Below are positions 8,520-16,916 of a stretch of 59,886 nucleotides of DNA, one piece after another. The position numbers and the translations under genes were made by a program. The stretch is from NCBI RefSeq assembly GCF_016918855.1, contig NZ_JADKYB010000036.1, forward strand, positions 1 through 59,886, written 5' to 3'. Each line of letters opens with the position of its first letter. Within the stretch, counting starts at the first letter, position 1. This DNA comes from Actinacidiphila acididurans. GTDB taxonomy: Bacteria > Actinomycetota > Actinomycetes > Streptomycetales > Streptomycetaceae. The notes under the pieces are model-generated. The model made no database searches, had not been told where the DNA came from, and saw only the letters and a program-made list of their open reading frames with translations.

Positions 8520-10478
8520 TCACTCGCCCCGAATGCCCTGGGCTTCGTTGATCTTGCTGTAGAGGTGATCGGCGACCACGGGCGCGGCAGGCGACTGTTC
8601 GTCGCGGCGCTGAGCAGCCCACTCACCGACCGTCACATAGAGCCGGCCGAGCAGCAGTCCTGAACCCTGCCCGGCGGCGACCAATACGTCGAGGAACGCG
8701 TCGGCGAGTTCCGACTGCGTACGCGTCGCGTCGAACCACCGGTGGGCAAGGCCGCGCCACGTCTCACGCGGACGACTGCCCAGCACCGCGTTCCATCCGG
8801 TGACCAGGTCCCGGCGCGCACCCGCCTCGGCGAGCAACGGCCACCCGCCGGCGCCGCTCGCCGTCAGCAGACCGGGCTCGGCCAGTGCGAGGAAAACGGC
8901 GAAGTCGGCCGGCCGGGGGCCGCTCCCGAAGACCCGCGCCAGCCGGTTGAGCAGCCGGCGCAGCAGCCGCGGGTCGTCCCGTACCAGGCGCAGGAGGGCG
9001 TCGTGGGCAAGCGTGCCGTCCCGTTCGCGCCGGGCCAGGTGGTGCAGTCGGACCATGGCCTGATCGGGATGGCGTACCGCCAGGAGGTTCTCGCACACGG
9101 TCACCAGTACGGGCACCAGCCCATCGGTCAGCGCATTTTCGGCGGCCATCTGCCGAAGCCGGTACCGGACTTCGGCACCGTGCCGGTCGTCGTCGAGAGC
9201 GACGCCGAATGCCTGCACCGCCGCGGCGGAGCGAGATCGGTGCTGGGGTGATTCGGTCCACCGAACGGCCGCCCTGATCAGCCCCTCGGCACTGTCGCCG
9301 CTCAGGCGCTGCTCGGCGAAGCGGGCCACCAGCCGCTGCCGGTCGTCGTCGGACAGCTTGTCCAGGGCTACCGTGCTGCCCACCCATGTGCTCAGCCGGT
9401 CCCGCAGGTCGGGAGCGTAACGCCAGAAGTGGCTGCGCACGGCCTCGTCGTAGCCCAGTTCCTCGAAGGTCACCCGCCCGAGAGAATCGGCTCCGGCCTT
9501 GATCTGTTCGTACCGCTCGGCGAGATCGGCGCGTTCGAGCAGTGGCCGGTCGCTTTCGCGGTATCCGACGGTGCGCAGCAGGTCCCGGCCGGCCTCGTAC
9601 ATGGCGTCGGACCGCGCTTCGTGCAGCATGGCGACGGTGATCAGCAGCGCCCGCTGTGGGCTCTCGCGCAGCGATGCCACGAGCTTGGTGACGTCGCTGC
9701 TCCGGTCCCTCAGCGCGTTGAGGGCCTCCTTCGCCCACTGAGCGAAGGCTCCGTTGCCGCGGTCTCGGGCCCGGGCCATGAGATCGGCCAGGCGCGCGAC
9801 CTCCCCCATCGGCGGGCGATGGTCGAGGAATCCGATGAGGTCCGACGACGGCTCCAGAGTCTCGGACGGATGCAGGCCGGCCAGCCGAAGACAGCGCTGG
9901 AGCACCCGCATCCGGTCGGGATCCCCGATCTCCGCCCGGTATGCGCCCAGGTCCTGGCCCAGCCCGCGCAGGCCGACCTGCGGCAGGACGACCACCAGGT
10001 GGGCGTGGCGGTCCTGCACGGTCTTGCGCAGACCCGGGAGTTCGTCGTGCACCTCGGTCCACAGCGGATCCCCGAGCTTGGACACGTCGAGCAGCAGCCG
10101 GTCGCCGGTGCCGACCTGTTCGGGGTCCAGCCGGGAGTGTCCTTGCCTGTCGTCCACCAGCAGGTCGTGCACCGTACCCGCGTCGCGCGGCAGTTCGTGC
10201 AGCAGCATCCTCCCGGCAGAGGTGCGCCCGCTGCCGACCGAACCGGTGAGCAGCACTGTGTTGTGAGCCGCGAGCAATTGCCGGGCCCGGGCGAATCCCA
10301 TGGGGTGGACGAACCGCCGCCGCAGCCATTGGAGCTGGTCCTCGGCGACCGCGCGCCGGTCCCGCCGCCGGGTGCCGTCGCCGATCGACTGCACGTAGAA
10401 GGTGACGTATTGGTCCCCAGCGCCGGAGTGCATGGCCCCTGGTGCGCCCGTGACGTACGTTCTGTACGAATCGCTCAC
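8520..10478 (-). CDS. P-loop NTPase of a TIR-associated conflict system
   Basis: This is a 652-aa cytosolic protein. A short N-terminal leader carries a HSGAGDQYV motif (17-25). The nucleotide-binding loop reads LLTGSVGSGRTSAGR (76-90), with Arg85 where Walker A normally has Lys. A Walker-B-like strand RLLLDVS follows at 127-133. The remaining 400 or more residues are Leu/Arg-rich helices without a recognised repeat and could be a superhelical scaffold. The start overlaps the stop of the TIR gene by 4 bp (ATGA), indicating coupled translation and a fixed ratio to the TIR protein. STAND-type or transposase-derived conflict NTPases are the closest concept; the exact family is not identified. 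Confidence 0.7.
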   Translation of the reverse strand: MSDSYRTYVTGAPGAMHSGAGDQYVTFYVQSIGDGTRRRDRRAVAEDQLQWLRRRFVHPMGFARARQLLAAHNTVLLTGSVGSGRTSAGRMLLHELPRDAGTVHDLLVDDRQGHSRLDPEQVGTGDRLLLDVSKLGDPLWTEVHDELPGLRKTVQDRHAHLVVVLPQVGLRGLGQDLGAYRAEIGDPDRMRVLQRCLRLAGLHPSETLEPSSDLIGFLDHRPPMGEVARLADLMARARDRGNGAFAQWAKEALNALRDRSSDVTKLVASLRESPQRALLITVAMLHEARSDAMYEAGRDLLRTVGYRESDRPLLERADLAERYEQIKAGADSLGRVTFEELGYDEAVRSHFWRYAPDLRDRLSTWVGSTVALDKLSDDDRQRLVARFAEQRLSGDSAEGLIRAAVRWTESPQHRSRSAAAVQAFGVALDDDRHGAEVRYRLRQMAAENALTDGLVPVLVTVCENLLAVRHPDQAMVRLHHLARRERDGTLAHDALLRLVRDDPRLLRRLLNRLARVFGSGPRPADFAVFLALAEPGLLTASGAGGWPLLAEAGARRDLVTGWNAVLGSRPRETWRGLAHRWFDATRTQSELADAFLDVLVAAGQGSGLLLGRLYVTVGEWAAQRRDEQSPAAPVVADHLYSKINEAQGIRGE

Positions 10479-11245
10479 TGCTCGTCCTCGTCCTCCGGCC
10501 GTCGCCGAGGGCCCCCGAAGTGCTGTCCAATGCCGCCGCTGATGTCGCCGGACACGTTGATGGCGCCGTCGCCCGCGGAGTGCTGGGAGTTCCCGGAGTA
10601 GTGATTCCCCGAATACCGCTGCGCGTTGATGTCGCCGGTGCCCGTGTGCACGTTCCCGCTGGGGTTCTTGATGACCGTGCCCACGTCACCGGTGAAGTCC
10701 CGGCCCTGCGTGCCGGGGCCGTGCACGTCGCCCATCGTGTTGGCCACGCCGGCCTCGTGAGCCGGCCGGCGGGGGGCGGTCCGGTCCGCGGCGCGGAGCG
10801 ACGGCACGAGCTGAGCGAGTTCGTCACCGATCCGGGTGAAGTCCGCGTTGCCGTTGTGCACATCGAACCGCAGGGACTGGACCTCGGCCAGGTCGGCGAG
10901 CTCGGGCGGCAGGTCGTCGGTGCTGAACCGTTGGACGTCGCGGCCGTCCAGAACAGGGATGACCGGAATGCCGCAGGCAAGCGCCTCCACGATCTCCCGG
11001 CGCACCCAGTCGTCCTCGTCGTGCAGCTTCCTCGAGCGGGACCAACTGGCGCCGGCCACTGTTAGCACCACCGTGCTACGCCGTACGGCTTCGACTAATC
11101 GCTGCGGAAAACGCTCCCCCGGCCGGATCGAGCGGGAAGCGCGGAAGACCTTGTCCTCGCCGAACCGGTGGGCCAGTTCGCGTTCGATGGCGGCGGCGGT
11201 CCGGTCGCCGTCACCCGTGCGGTAGTTGATGAAGATCTCGGCCAT
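10475..11245 (-). CDS. TIR-domain protein with Gly/Asp/Asn-rich tail
   Basis: This is a 256-aa protein. The TIR domain occupies residues 1 to about 140: it opens with IFINYRTGDGDRTA, has the RPGERF box (41-46), and contains W80-xxx-E84 in DDWVRREI, the position of the catalytic Glu in NAD-cleaving TIR domains. From about residue 165 to the end there is a repetitive tail of short G-D/G-N units (GDVHGPGTQG, SGNVHTGTGD, SGDISGGIGQ), which resembles the beta-solenoid-like or peptide-tag tails attached to bacterial conflict proteins. ATG 11245 has a GGAG site. It lies 16 bp after the XRE regulator and overlaps the NTPase start. Confidence 0.8.
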   Translation of the reverse strand: MAEIFINYRTGDGDRTAAAIERELAHRFGEDKVFRASRSIRPGERFPQRLVEAVRRSTVVLTVAGASWSRSRKLHDEDDWVRREIVEALACGIPVIPVLDGRDVQRFSTDDLPPELADLAEVQSLRFDVHNGNADFTRIGDELAQLVPSLRAADRTAPRRPAHEAGVANTMGDVHGPGTQGRDFTGDVGTVIKNPSGNVHTGTGDINAQRYSGNHYSGNSQHSAGDGAINVSGDISGGIGQHFGGPRRRPEDEDEQ

Positions 11246-11261
11246 GAGCGGGTGTTCTCTC

Positions 11262-12560
11262 CTAGCTGGTCGGTGTGGACAGGGATGCGCCGAATTCCGG
11301 CGCGAGTTCGCGCACCGCGCGGTTGCGGGGGTGGCGGGCGAAGACGCGGGCCAGCTGCCGCAGGTCGGCCGCGACGGTCGCGGAGCGGACGGTGGTGACG
11401 GCTGCGAGCAGCGGGCGGGTGAGCTCGCAAGCGTGCTCGATCTCCCCTGCCGTGCCGTAGGCGAGCGCGCGGCGGATTCCGTAGCGGACTTGGGTACGCA
11501 AGGCGTGGCCCGGTACCTGCGCCATCTGCCGGTCCATCGTCTCGGCGGCGGCCAGCGGACGGCCCAGGTCGTACAGGCACCACCCTGTGATCATCGCCAC
11601 CGGGTCGGACAGGTTGGTGGTGCCGATCACGGGGGCTCCGGGGTCGGGGACATGCCGGGCGAGCAGGGTCCGGGCCCGGTCCAGGGACCGCATGGCCGCG
11701 TCGTGGTCGCCGCCCAGGGCGTGCCCCTGGGCCTCCCGTTGGGCGGCCAGTCCGCGGATCCGTGGGGGCAGGCCGCTGTCCTGGGCACGCCGGGCCAGGG
11801 CGACCGTGGCCGGGGCGTCGCCTCGGTAGAGCGTCACCAGGGCGTGCCGGACCAGGGCGTACGCGGCGAAATCGCGGTCTCCCCCAGCGTTCGCCATCGC
11901 GGCGGCCTGTTCGGTCCACCACAGCGCGGCCCGGTCGTCACCGGTCTCCTGGATGAGCCAGCCGGCGTACTCCGCATAGCGCGAGGCGAGCCGGAGCAGG
12001 GCCTCCCGCACCCGGGGGCCGGCGACGGCGGCTGCCTCCCGCAAGCTGTGGGTCTGGGCCACCAGCAGCGGCAGCACCAGTTCGGTGCCGACCGTCTGCC
12101 CCAGCTGCCGGTACTGGTCGAAGAGCGGGCGGGACACCTCCAGCAGCCGCTCTCCTTCGGCGTCCGGCTGGACGCCGCGCCCGCCGATGCCGAGGCCGAC
12201 CACCGAGGCCGCGCCGACGGCCATCACCTGTCTGCGTCCGGCCGACCGGAACGTGTCCCGGCCGTTCACGGACATCCCCATCACCCACACCTCCTCGTTG
12301 CTGTCGGTCACGGTTTCCACCCTCGGCCGGTCCGGCCGGTCCGGCCGATCGGGCACCAGGGCGGTCAGCGCGCCGTCGGCCCGGAGCACCGTGTCGCACA
12401 GGGTCGCCAGTTCCCTGCTCGGTGCTTTGAGCCCGCGCTCGACCTTGCTGAGCTGCGCCTTGCTGTAGTGGACGCGCGCCGAGAGACCGGCGAGCGTGAG
12501 GCCGGCGGCAAGCCGCCGCCGGCGAAGTTCCGGTCCGAACCCGTAGTGGTGCTCCCCCAC
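11262..12560 (-). CDS. XRE-family regulator with TPR-like sensor region
   Basis: This is a 432-aa DNA-binding protein. The N-terminal helix-turn-helix (about residues 8-60, LRRRRLAAGLTLAGLSARVH then SKAQLSKVERGLKAPS) is followed by a PDRPDRPDRP linker. A long helical region of TPR-type repeats (from about 150, e.g. RLASRYAEYAGWLIQETGD) is usual for the large Streptomyces XRE-TPR family. It is the first gene of the minus-strand operon with the TIR, NTPase and membrane genes (16-bp gap to TIR), so it probably regulates or senses for that module. The GTG at 12560 is chosen because GGAGG lies 5 nt upstream; longer open frame exists but has no such site. Confidence 0.75.
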   Translation of the reverse strand: MGEHHYGFGPELRRRRLAAGLTLAGLSARVHYSKAQLSKVERGLKAPSRELATLCDTVLRADGALTALVPDRPDRPDRPRVETVTDSNEEVWVMGMSVNGRDTFRSAGRRQVMAVGAASVVGLGIGGRGVQPDAEGERLLEVSRPLFDQYRQLGQTVGTELVLPLLVAQTHSLREAAAVAGPRVREALLRLASRYAEYAGWLIQETGDDRAALWWTEQAAAMANAGGDRDFAAYALVRHALVTLYRGDAPATVALARRAQDSGLPPRIRGLAAQREAQGHALGGDHDAAMRSLDRARTLLARHVPDPGAPVIGTTNLSDPVAMITGWCLYDLGRPLAAAETMDRQMAQVPGHALRTQVRYGIRRALAYGTAGEIEHACELTRPLLAAVTTVRSATVAADLRQLARVFARHPRNRAVRELAPEFGASLSTPTS

Positions 12561-12826
12561 CTGAACCTCCGTCACTGCCTGTTCCGGCAGCCGGCTGCCA
12601 GGTTGCGGCAGCCCGAGCCGGCCGGACAAGGCGACCGTGCTGTTTCCCGTTTCCACTTCTGAGACCTTCGGGGCACTTGAGGCAATCCGATACGGCACGG
12701 CTGTGTCGAGAGTGCCTTTTCGGTACCTGTGGGACCCGGTGGCGACGAGCCGGCCCGTCGCGGGTCGCCCGGGGAGGGGGGAGGCGGTTCGAGGGGTCCG
12801 CCCGGGGGGCGGACCGGGAGGGGTGG

Positions 12827-15292
12827 TCAGTGGCAGTTGTGGGCCGCGCTCGTGGCCGAGGCGATGGTGATGTCGACCGGGGCGGCGGCAGCGGGGGCCG
12901 GGAGGACGAGGTGGGCGGCGGTCACGGTCAGGCCCGTGTCCGCGTCCGGGGTCGGGGACTGTTCGTCGAGGGTGAGGCGCAGGCCGTGCGGGAGGCCGAG
13001 GGTGGTGTTCGGGCGGGCCGGGACGGGGATCGGGCGGCCCGCGACGGTCAGGGTGAGGGTGGCCGAGCCGTGGGCGGACTCGCATGTGCTGGTCGAGGTC
13101 GCGGTGATGCCGGACAGTTCGATCAGCGGCAGGCCGGGCAGGCCGATGCGTACGCTCTGCAGCCGGGCTTCGGCGCGTACGGTGCCCGGGGACAGCGTGG
13201 TGACCACCGACGGGCACAGCGCGTCGGCGTGCACCAGCAGGACGCCGGCCGCCGCCGCGCAGGGAGTGGCGGTGCGGGTCGCGGTGGCGGTACGGATCAG
13301 GCCGGTGTCCGGGGTCGGCCCGGCGTTCAGCGACAGCAGCGGGAGGCGGACCGCGGCGGTCAGGCCGGTGGCCCGGCCGGTGTAGTACTGCAGGCGCGCG
13401 GTGGCCGTGTCGTGCGAGCCCAGGTAGTAGGCGTCGCCGGCGAAGTCCGCGGACACCGGGACGGTCGCGGCATCGGTCAGCGGCTGGCCCACCGACGGGA
13501 CCGTGCAGGCGGCGGTGCCGTCCGCGTCCGTGGTGGCGGTGCACGCCTGCTCGCTCGCCCCGGCGCCGAGGGCCAGTCGTACGCCGCGGCCCCGGATCGG
13601 CCCGCGGCCGACCTCGCCCTCCGTCAGGCGGGCGGCGAGCCGCGCCGGTTCGCCGTTCGCCAGGTGGGTGGTGCCGGTGTACGCGAGGTTGGTCGGCTCC
13701 TTGTTGACGGTGAAGGGCACGTCCGCGGACGAGGCCGCGTAGTCCTGGGTGCCGGAGTAGCGCACCCGCAGCGTGGTGCGGCCCGGCCGGTCGCGCGGGG
13801 TCAACTGGCAGGCGGCGGCGCCGGAGGTGTCCACCGTCGTGCCGCAGGAGGCGGAGCCGAGCGTGAACTCCACCCGGCCCGCCGGCACCGGGGCGCCGCC
13901 GCTGGTCACCCGCGCGGAGGCGACGAAGGGTACGTGGTAGTCCGCGGACCGCGGCCCGGTGTACGCGACGCGGGTCGGCTTCGGCTCGGCCGGCGGCGGG
14001 TTGGGCGCGCCGCCGGTGGTGGCCTTCAGCGTGGGCTCGTACACGTACAGCGGCCCGGCGTCCGGCGCGGCCCGTACCTGCTCGGCCGACGCGGGCCGTA
14101 CGTTCGGGGCGTACGGGCCGGCCGCCCGCGTCCCGTCGCCGGCCACGACCGTACGAACGCCGTCGCTGCCGCCGGACCCGGTCATCCGTACGCCGTCGCT
14201 GCCGGCGGCGGCCATCCGTACGCCGTCGCTGCCGGCCGCGGTCATCCGTACGCCGTTGCTGCCCGGCCCCGCGTTCGCCGCCTCGATCTTCTGCTTGCAG
14301 TCCGGGTCGAGCGCCCTTTCGCAGTTCCAGGCGAATTCCTGGGCGTACGGCAGCACCATGTCGTACGGGCCGCTGTCCAGGTCGGTGCAGTCCTTGGCCA
14401 CCCGGTGCCAGTGGTAGACGAGGTGGCGCTTGTGCACCCCGTACACGGCGATCATCTGCTCGCCGGCCGGGACCACGCGGTCGAAGTCGGCGGTCACGGT
14501 GACGGTGATCGAGGTGCTGGTCTGCTCGGCCAGGTCCCGGGACGCGGACGCCTTCAGCGCCTCGTAGGAGAACTCCAGGCCCATGTGGTTGGTGGTGGTG
14601 GCCGAACTGGTGGTGCCCTGGGCGATCTGCACCGACCACTTCCAGTGGCCGCCCAGGCCCTCCGGGCTGCGGGCGGGCGGCAGCGGCGCGATGTAGTCCC
14701 ACTCCTCGGGCAGCACCTTGTCGACCACCAGGGTCAACGGCTCGATGGCGCACGGGCCGGAGACATTGGTGACCGTCCAGTGCTGCCGGTCCAGCCCGAG
14801 GTACGCGCCGCCGACGGCGCCGGTGTCGTCCGCGCTCAGCGCCCGCTGCGTGGTGGGGTTGAAGATCGCCCGTTCCTGGGTGTTGCGGCGCCATTCCTGG
14901 TACGGGTTGCGGCCGGCCGGATCGCAGGGGCGGGTGTAGATGTCGCCGCGGTCGTTCCCGTCCAGGCACAGCCCGGTCTGCACGTCGACCAGGGTGTGGC
15001 CGACGCCCTGCCACTGCGCGAAGTGGTCGTCCTGGCCGGGCGCGCAGGGCCGCATGGTGACGTTGCCGTCGTAGTCGCTGGCCAGGCAGTGGTGGAAGGC
15101 GTCGTCCGCGAGGGTGGCGGCGGCCTGGTCGTCACCGGCGGCAGCGGGCGCGGCGACCGCCGGCGCGGAGGGTACGGCGGCGAGCGCGCGGGCGGCCGGC
15201 GCCGGGGCGGCCCCCGCCGTGCCGAGCCCGACGACGAACACCAGCGCGGCCACGAGTGTCAGCAGCCGGAATCCCCGCTCCCCCGTCCGCAC
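12827..15292 (-). CDS. Large secreted protein with ricin-B-like region and Ig-like repeats
   Basis: This is an 821-aa exported protein. A signal peptide (VRTGERGFRLLTLVAALVFV...) ends near residue 28. Next comes a region with repeated Cys-containing Q-W motifs (HFAQWQG, YQEWRRN) like a ricin-B lectin trefoil, then a beta-rich segment, a run of 10-aa repeats (see separate entry), and two Ig-like repeat domains with the usual pairs of Cys (FTLGSASCGTT, TDADGTAACTV). The C-terminal domain ends in a Cys and resembles choice-of-anchor or adhesive domains. The start is GTG 15292 with AAGGAG 8 nt upstream. A role in surface adhesion or polysaccharide binding is inferred. Confidence 0.6.
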   Translation of the reverse strand: MRTGERGFRLLTLVAALVFVVGLGTAGAAPAPAARALAAVPSAPAVAAPAAAGDDQAAATLADDAFHHCLASDYDGNVTMRPCAPGQDDHFAQWQGVGHTLVDVQTGLCLDGNDRGDIYTRPCDPAGRNPYQEWRRNTQERAIFNPTTQRALSADDTGAVGGAYLGLDRQHWTVTNVSGPCAIEPLTLVVDKVLPEEWDYIAPLPPARSPEGLGGHWKWSVQIAQGTTSSATTTNHMGLEFSYEALKASASRDLAEQTSTSITVTVTADFDRVVPAGEQMIAVYGVHKRHLVYHWHRVAKDCTDLDSGPYDMVLPYAQEFAWNCERALDPDCKQKIEAANAGPGSNGVRMTAAGSDGVRMAAAGSDGVRMTGSGGSDGVRTVVAGDGTRAAGPYAPNVRPASAEQVRAAPDAGPLYVYEPTLKATTGGAPNPPPAEPKPTRVAYTGPRSADYHVPFVASARVTSGGAPVPAGRVEFTLGSASCGTTVDTSGAAACQLTPRDRPGRTTLRVRYSGTQDYAASSADVPFTVNKEPTNLAYTGTTHLANGEPARLAARLTEGEVGRGPIRGRGVRLALGAGASEQACTATTDADGTAACTVPSVGQPLTDAATVPVSADFAGDAYYLGSHDTATARLQYYTGRATGLTAAVRLPLLSLNAGPTPDTGLIRTATATRTATPCAAAAGVLLVHADALCPSVVTTLSPGTVRAEARLQSVRIGLPGLPLIELSGITATSTSTCESAHGSATLTLTVAGRPIPVPARPNTTLGLPHGLRLTLDEQSPTPDADTGLTVTAAHLVLPAPAAAAPVDITIASATSAAHNCH
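14149..14270. repeat. Four in-frame 30-bp tandem repeats inside the Ig-like protein gene
   Basis: The unit has a period of exactly 30 bp, with anchors (CATCCGTACGCCGTCGCTGC) at 14183, 14213 and 14243 and a diverged copy before them. It encodes a 10-aa unit of the form GSDGVRMTAA. The copies are nearly identical, so the array is young or is being homogenised. It sits between the N-terminal lectin-like part and the Ig-like domains and probably acts as a variable spacer. Confidence 0.8.
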
Positions 15293-15966
15293 GAGCCGCT
15301 CCTTCCGTTCGCGCCCCCGCCGAATTCCCGCACCGGCGGCAGCAGGCAGCGGCCGGCAACACCGGTTTTTCGCGCCTGGCTCACGCCAAAGGGCGCCAAT
15401 TGGTCTGCCCTCCAAGGAATCAGCGGGCTGACGCCCTGTCAATCGAACCGCGGTGAAGGGTCCCCCGGCCGCATTCATGGTCCGCGCACAGCGTCATCAC
15501 ATTTATTCCGCGGATCCCCGCCTTTCCCCGCGCGGAATGCTCACGGGTGCGTCACACAATTCGCAGGCGTCGCAATTCCGTTCACCGGACCCGCGACCGG
15601 CGGCGGGCACAATGCGCCGCGGGCGTAAGGGATGTGTGACGACGGGGTGCGGGCGCGGTCGTACGGGATGACGTACGCCGCGCCGCGCGCACCGGCCCGG
15701 ACCGCGGGCGGCACAGCGGCGCCAAGGGCTACGGGGAGCGGCACCGGGGCCGCGACAAAAGAACCCGCGCACCGTGCAACCCCCGAGCGCCGAACGGGAG
15801 TACCTACGGGTGGACGTCCGTCCGGCAGGCCCCACCCGGGTGTGCCGGACGGCCGGCACACAGGGCCCGGTGTGCCGGCCGGGGGCGCCGCCCGGCAACC
15901 GTGCCGGGCGGCGTGAACGCTCTCGGTCAACGCATGACCGCAAGGACCAGTGAAGGAGACGGATCC
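15293..15966. other. 674-bp divergent intergenic region
   Basis: No credible gene is seen between the divergent starts at 15292 (minus) and 15967 (plus). The left part is less GC-rich in patches (around 15440-15570) and should contain the promoter of the Ig-like protein. The right part carries the stacked inverted repeats listed separately. Confidence 0.5.
15840..15912 (+). promoter_or_regulatory. Stacked inverted repeats upstream of the secreted sensor-domain paralogue
   Basis: Two perfect inverted repeats follow one another: GTGTGCCGG-ACGG-CCGGCACAC (15840-15861), with a third GTGTGCCGG half-site at about 15870, and GCCGCCCGGCA-N4-TGCCGGGCGGC (15887-15912). The second ends 54 bp before the GTG start, so it would be in or near the 5' leader. 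Possible roles are a repressor operator array or an mRNA hairpin. Confidence 0.5.
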
Positions 15967-16740
15967 GTGGCTTCGAGCCGCATGAAGAAGATCACCGTGG
16001 CGGGCGCCGCCATCGCCGCGGTCGGGGGGCTGACGTTCGCCGCCTCGGCGAACGCGGCGGGACGCGATGTCCGGGACGGCTCCGCGGGCCCCGCGTCGTC
16101 GGTGTCCGCCCCCGTACGCCCCGCCGCCTCGTCGCACGCAGCCGATGCCGCCCGGACGGCGCACAACCTCGCGGCCGCGAAGGCGGCCCGGGCTGCGCAG
16201 GCCGCTCGCGCGGCGGCGGCCGGCCGGGCGGAGTCCGACGCGAAGGTCGTCCAGTCGATCGCGCACGGCGTGGTCGACGGCGTCAACTGGTCGGTGACGC
16301 TGGAGTACTACCCGACGCTGCCGGCGGACTTCGGCTGGAAGCCGGTCCCGGGCACGGACCAGCCCGAGCCGAAGGCGCTGCTGTGCCAGCGGATGGTGAT
16401 CGGCGGGGTGCTGATCGATCACCAGGGCGGCCCCTGGGCCGACTGCCAGCCGCTGTCCGGGCCGCACGACCCGCAGGGCAGCGGTGAAGAGGGGTTGTGG
16501 GGCTTCCAGGACAAGGGCACGTCCGGCACCCGCCTGTTCGTGTCCAACCCGGAGGCGACGGTGGCCTCGGGCGTGGTGACCCTGACCGACGGCACCCGGC
16601 TGGAGGCGCCCGCCGTCTCCGTACGCGGCACCTCGTACCGCGCGTGGGCGGTGGCCATCCCCGACGGGCACACCATCGCCTCCGTCGACCAGTACGACGC
16701 CCACCACCACCTGGTCAGCCACGAGACCGAGTGGAGCTGA
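15967..16740 (+). CDS. Secreted paralogue of the anti-sigma sensor domain
   Basis: This is a 257-aa exported protein. A signal peptide (VASSRMKKITVAGAAIAAVG...) ends near residue 30 (ANA). An Ala-rich helical linker (about 55-90) follows. The conserved domain (about 95-257) contains NWSVTLEYYPTLP, a pair of Cys, EEGLWGFQDKGTSGTRLF and a terminal SVDQYDAHHHLVSHETEW. The same domain forms the outer part of the sigma-coupled membrane protein at 17483-18268, with close to identical DNA at the 3' end. GTG 15967 has AAGGAG 8 nt upstream. I do not recognise the domain; the paralogy suggests that it shares a ligand, or competes, with the membrane sensor. Confidence 0.75.
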   Translation: MASSRMKKITVAGAAIAAVGGLTFAASANAAGRDVRDGSAGPASSVSAPVRPAASSHAADAARTAHNLAAAKAARAAQAARAAAAGRAESDAKVVQSIAHGVVDGVNWSVTLEYYPTLPADFGWKPVPGTDQPEPKALLCQRMVIGGVLIDHQGGPWADCQPLSGPHDPQGSGEEGLWGFQDKGTSGTRLFVSNPEATVASGVVTLTDGTRLEAPAVSVRGTSYRAWAVAIPDGHTIASVDQYDAHHHLVSHETEWS

Positions 16741-16785
16741 GCCGGACGGCGCCCGGTTCGTAAATCCTGAGCCGCGGCGCCGCCT

Positions 16786-16836
16786 GCCGGGCACGACCGC
16801 GGGAGCCCTCGCGCACCACCCGCGGCCGTGCCCGGC
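16786..16836 (+). terminator. Strong stem-loop terminator
   Basis: Arms of 18 bp with a single mismatch (GCCGGGCACGACCGCGGG at 16786 and CCCGCGGCCGTGCCCGGC at 16819) enclose a 15-nt loop, 45 bp after the stop of the secreted paralogue. No U-tract follows, as is common in actinobacteria. Confidence 0.7.
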
Positions 16837-16916
16837 GCGGCCGCCGCGCCGGCGTACCGCACCGGGCGGCACCCCGCGAACACCCCCCACGTGACGAAGG
16901 ACGGGACACTCCCGCA

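Noticed and set aside
14100..14290. Possible CRISPR array because of the evenly spaced 30-bp repeats
   Set aside because: The repeats are directly adjacent without spacers and are in frame inside a coding gene.
12677..15628. Plus-strand open frame opposite the Ig-like protein gene
   Set aside because: Antisense; the minus strand has signal peptide, repeats and Cys-paired domains.
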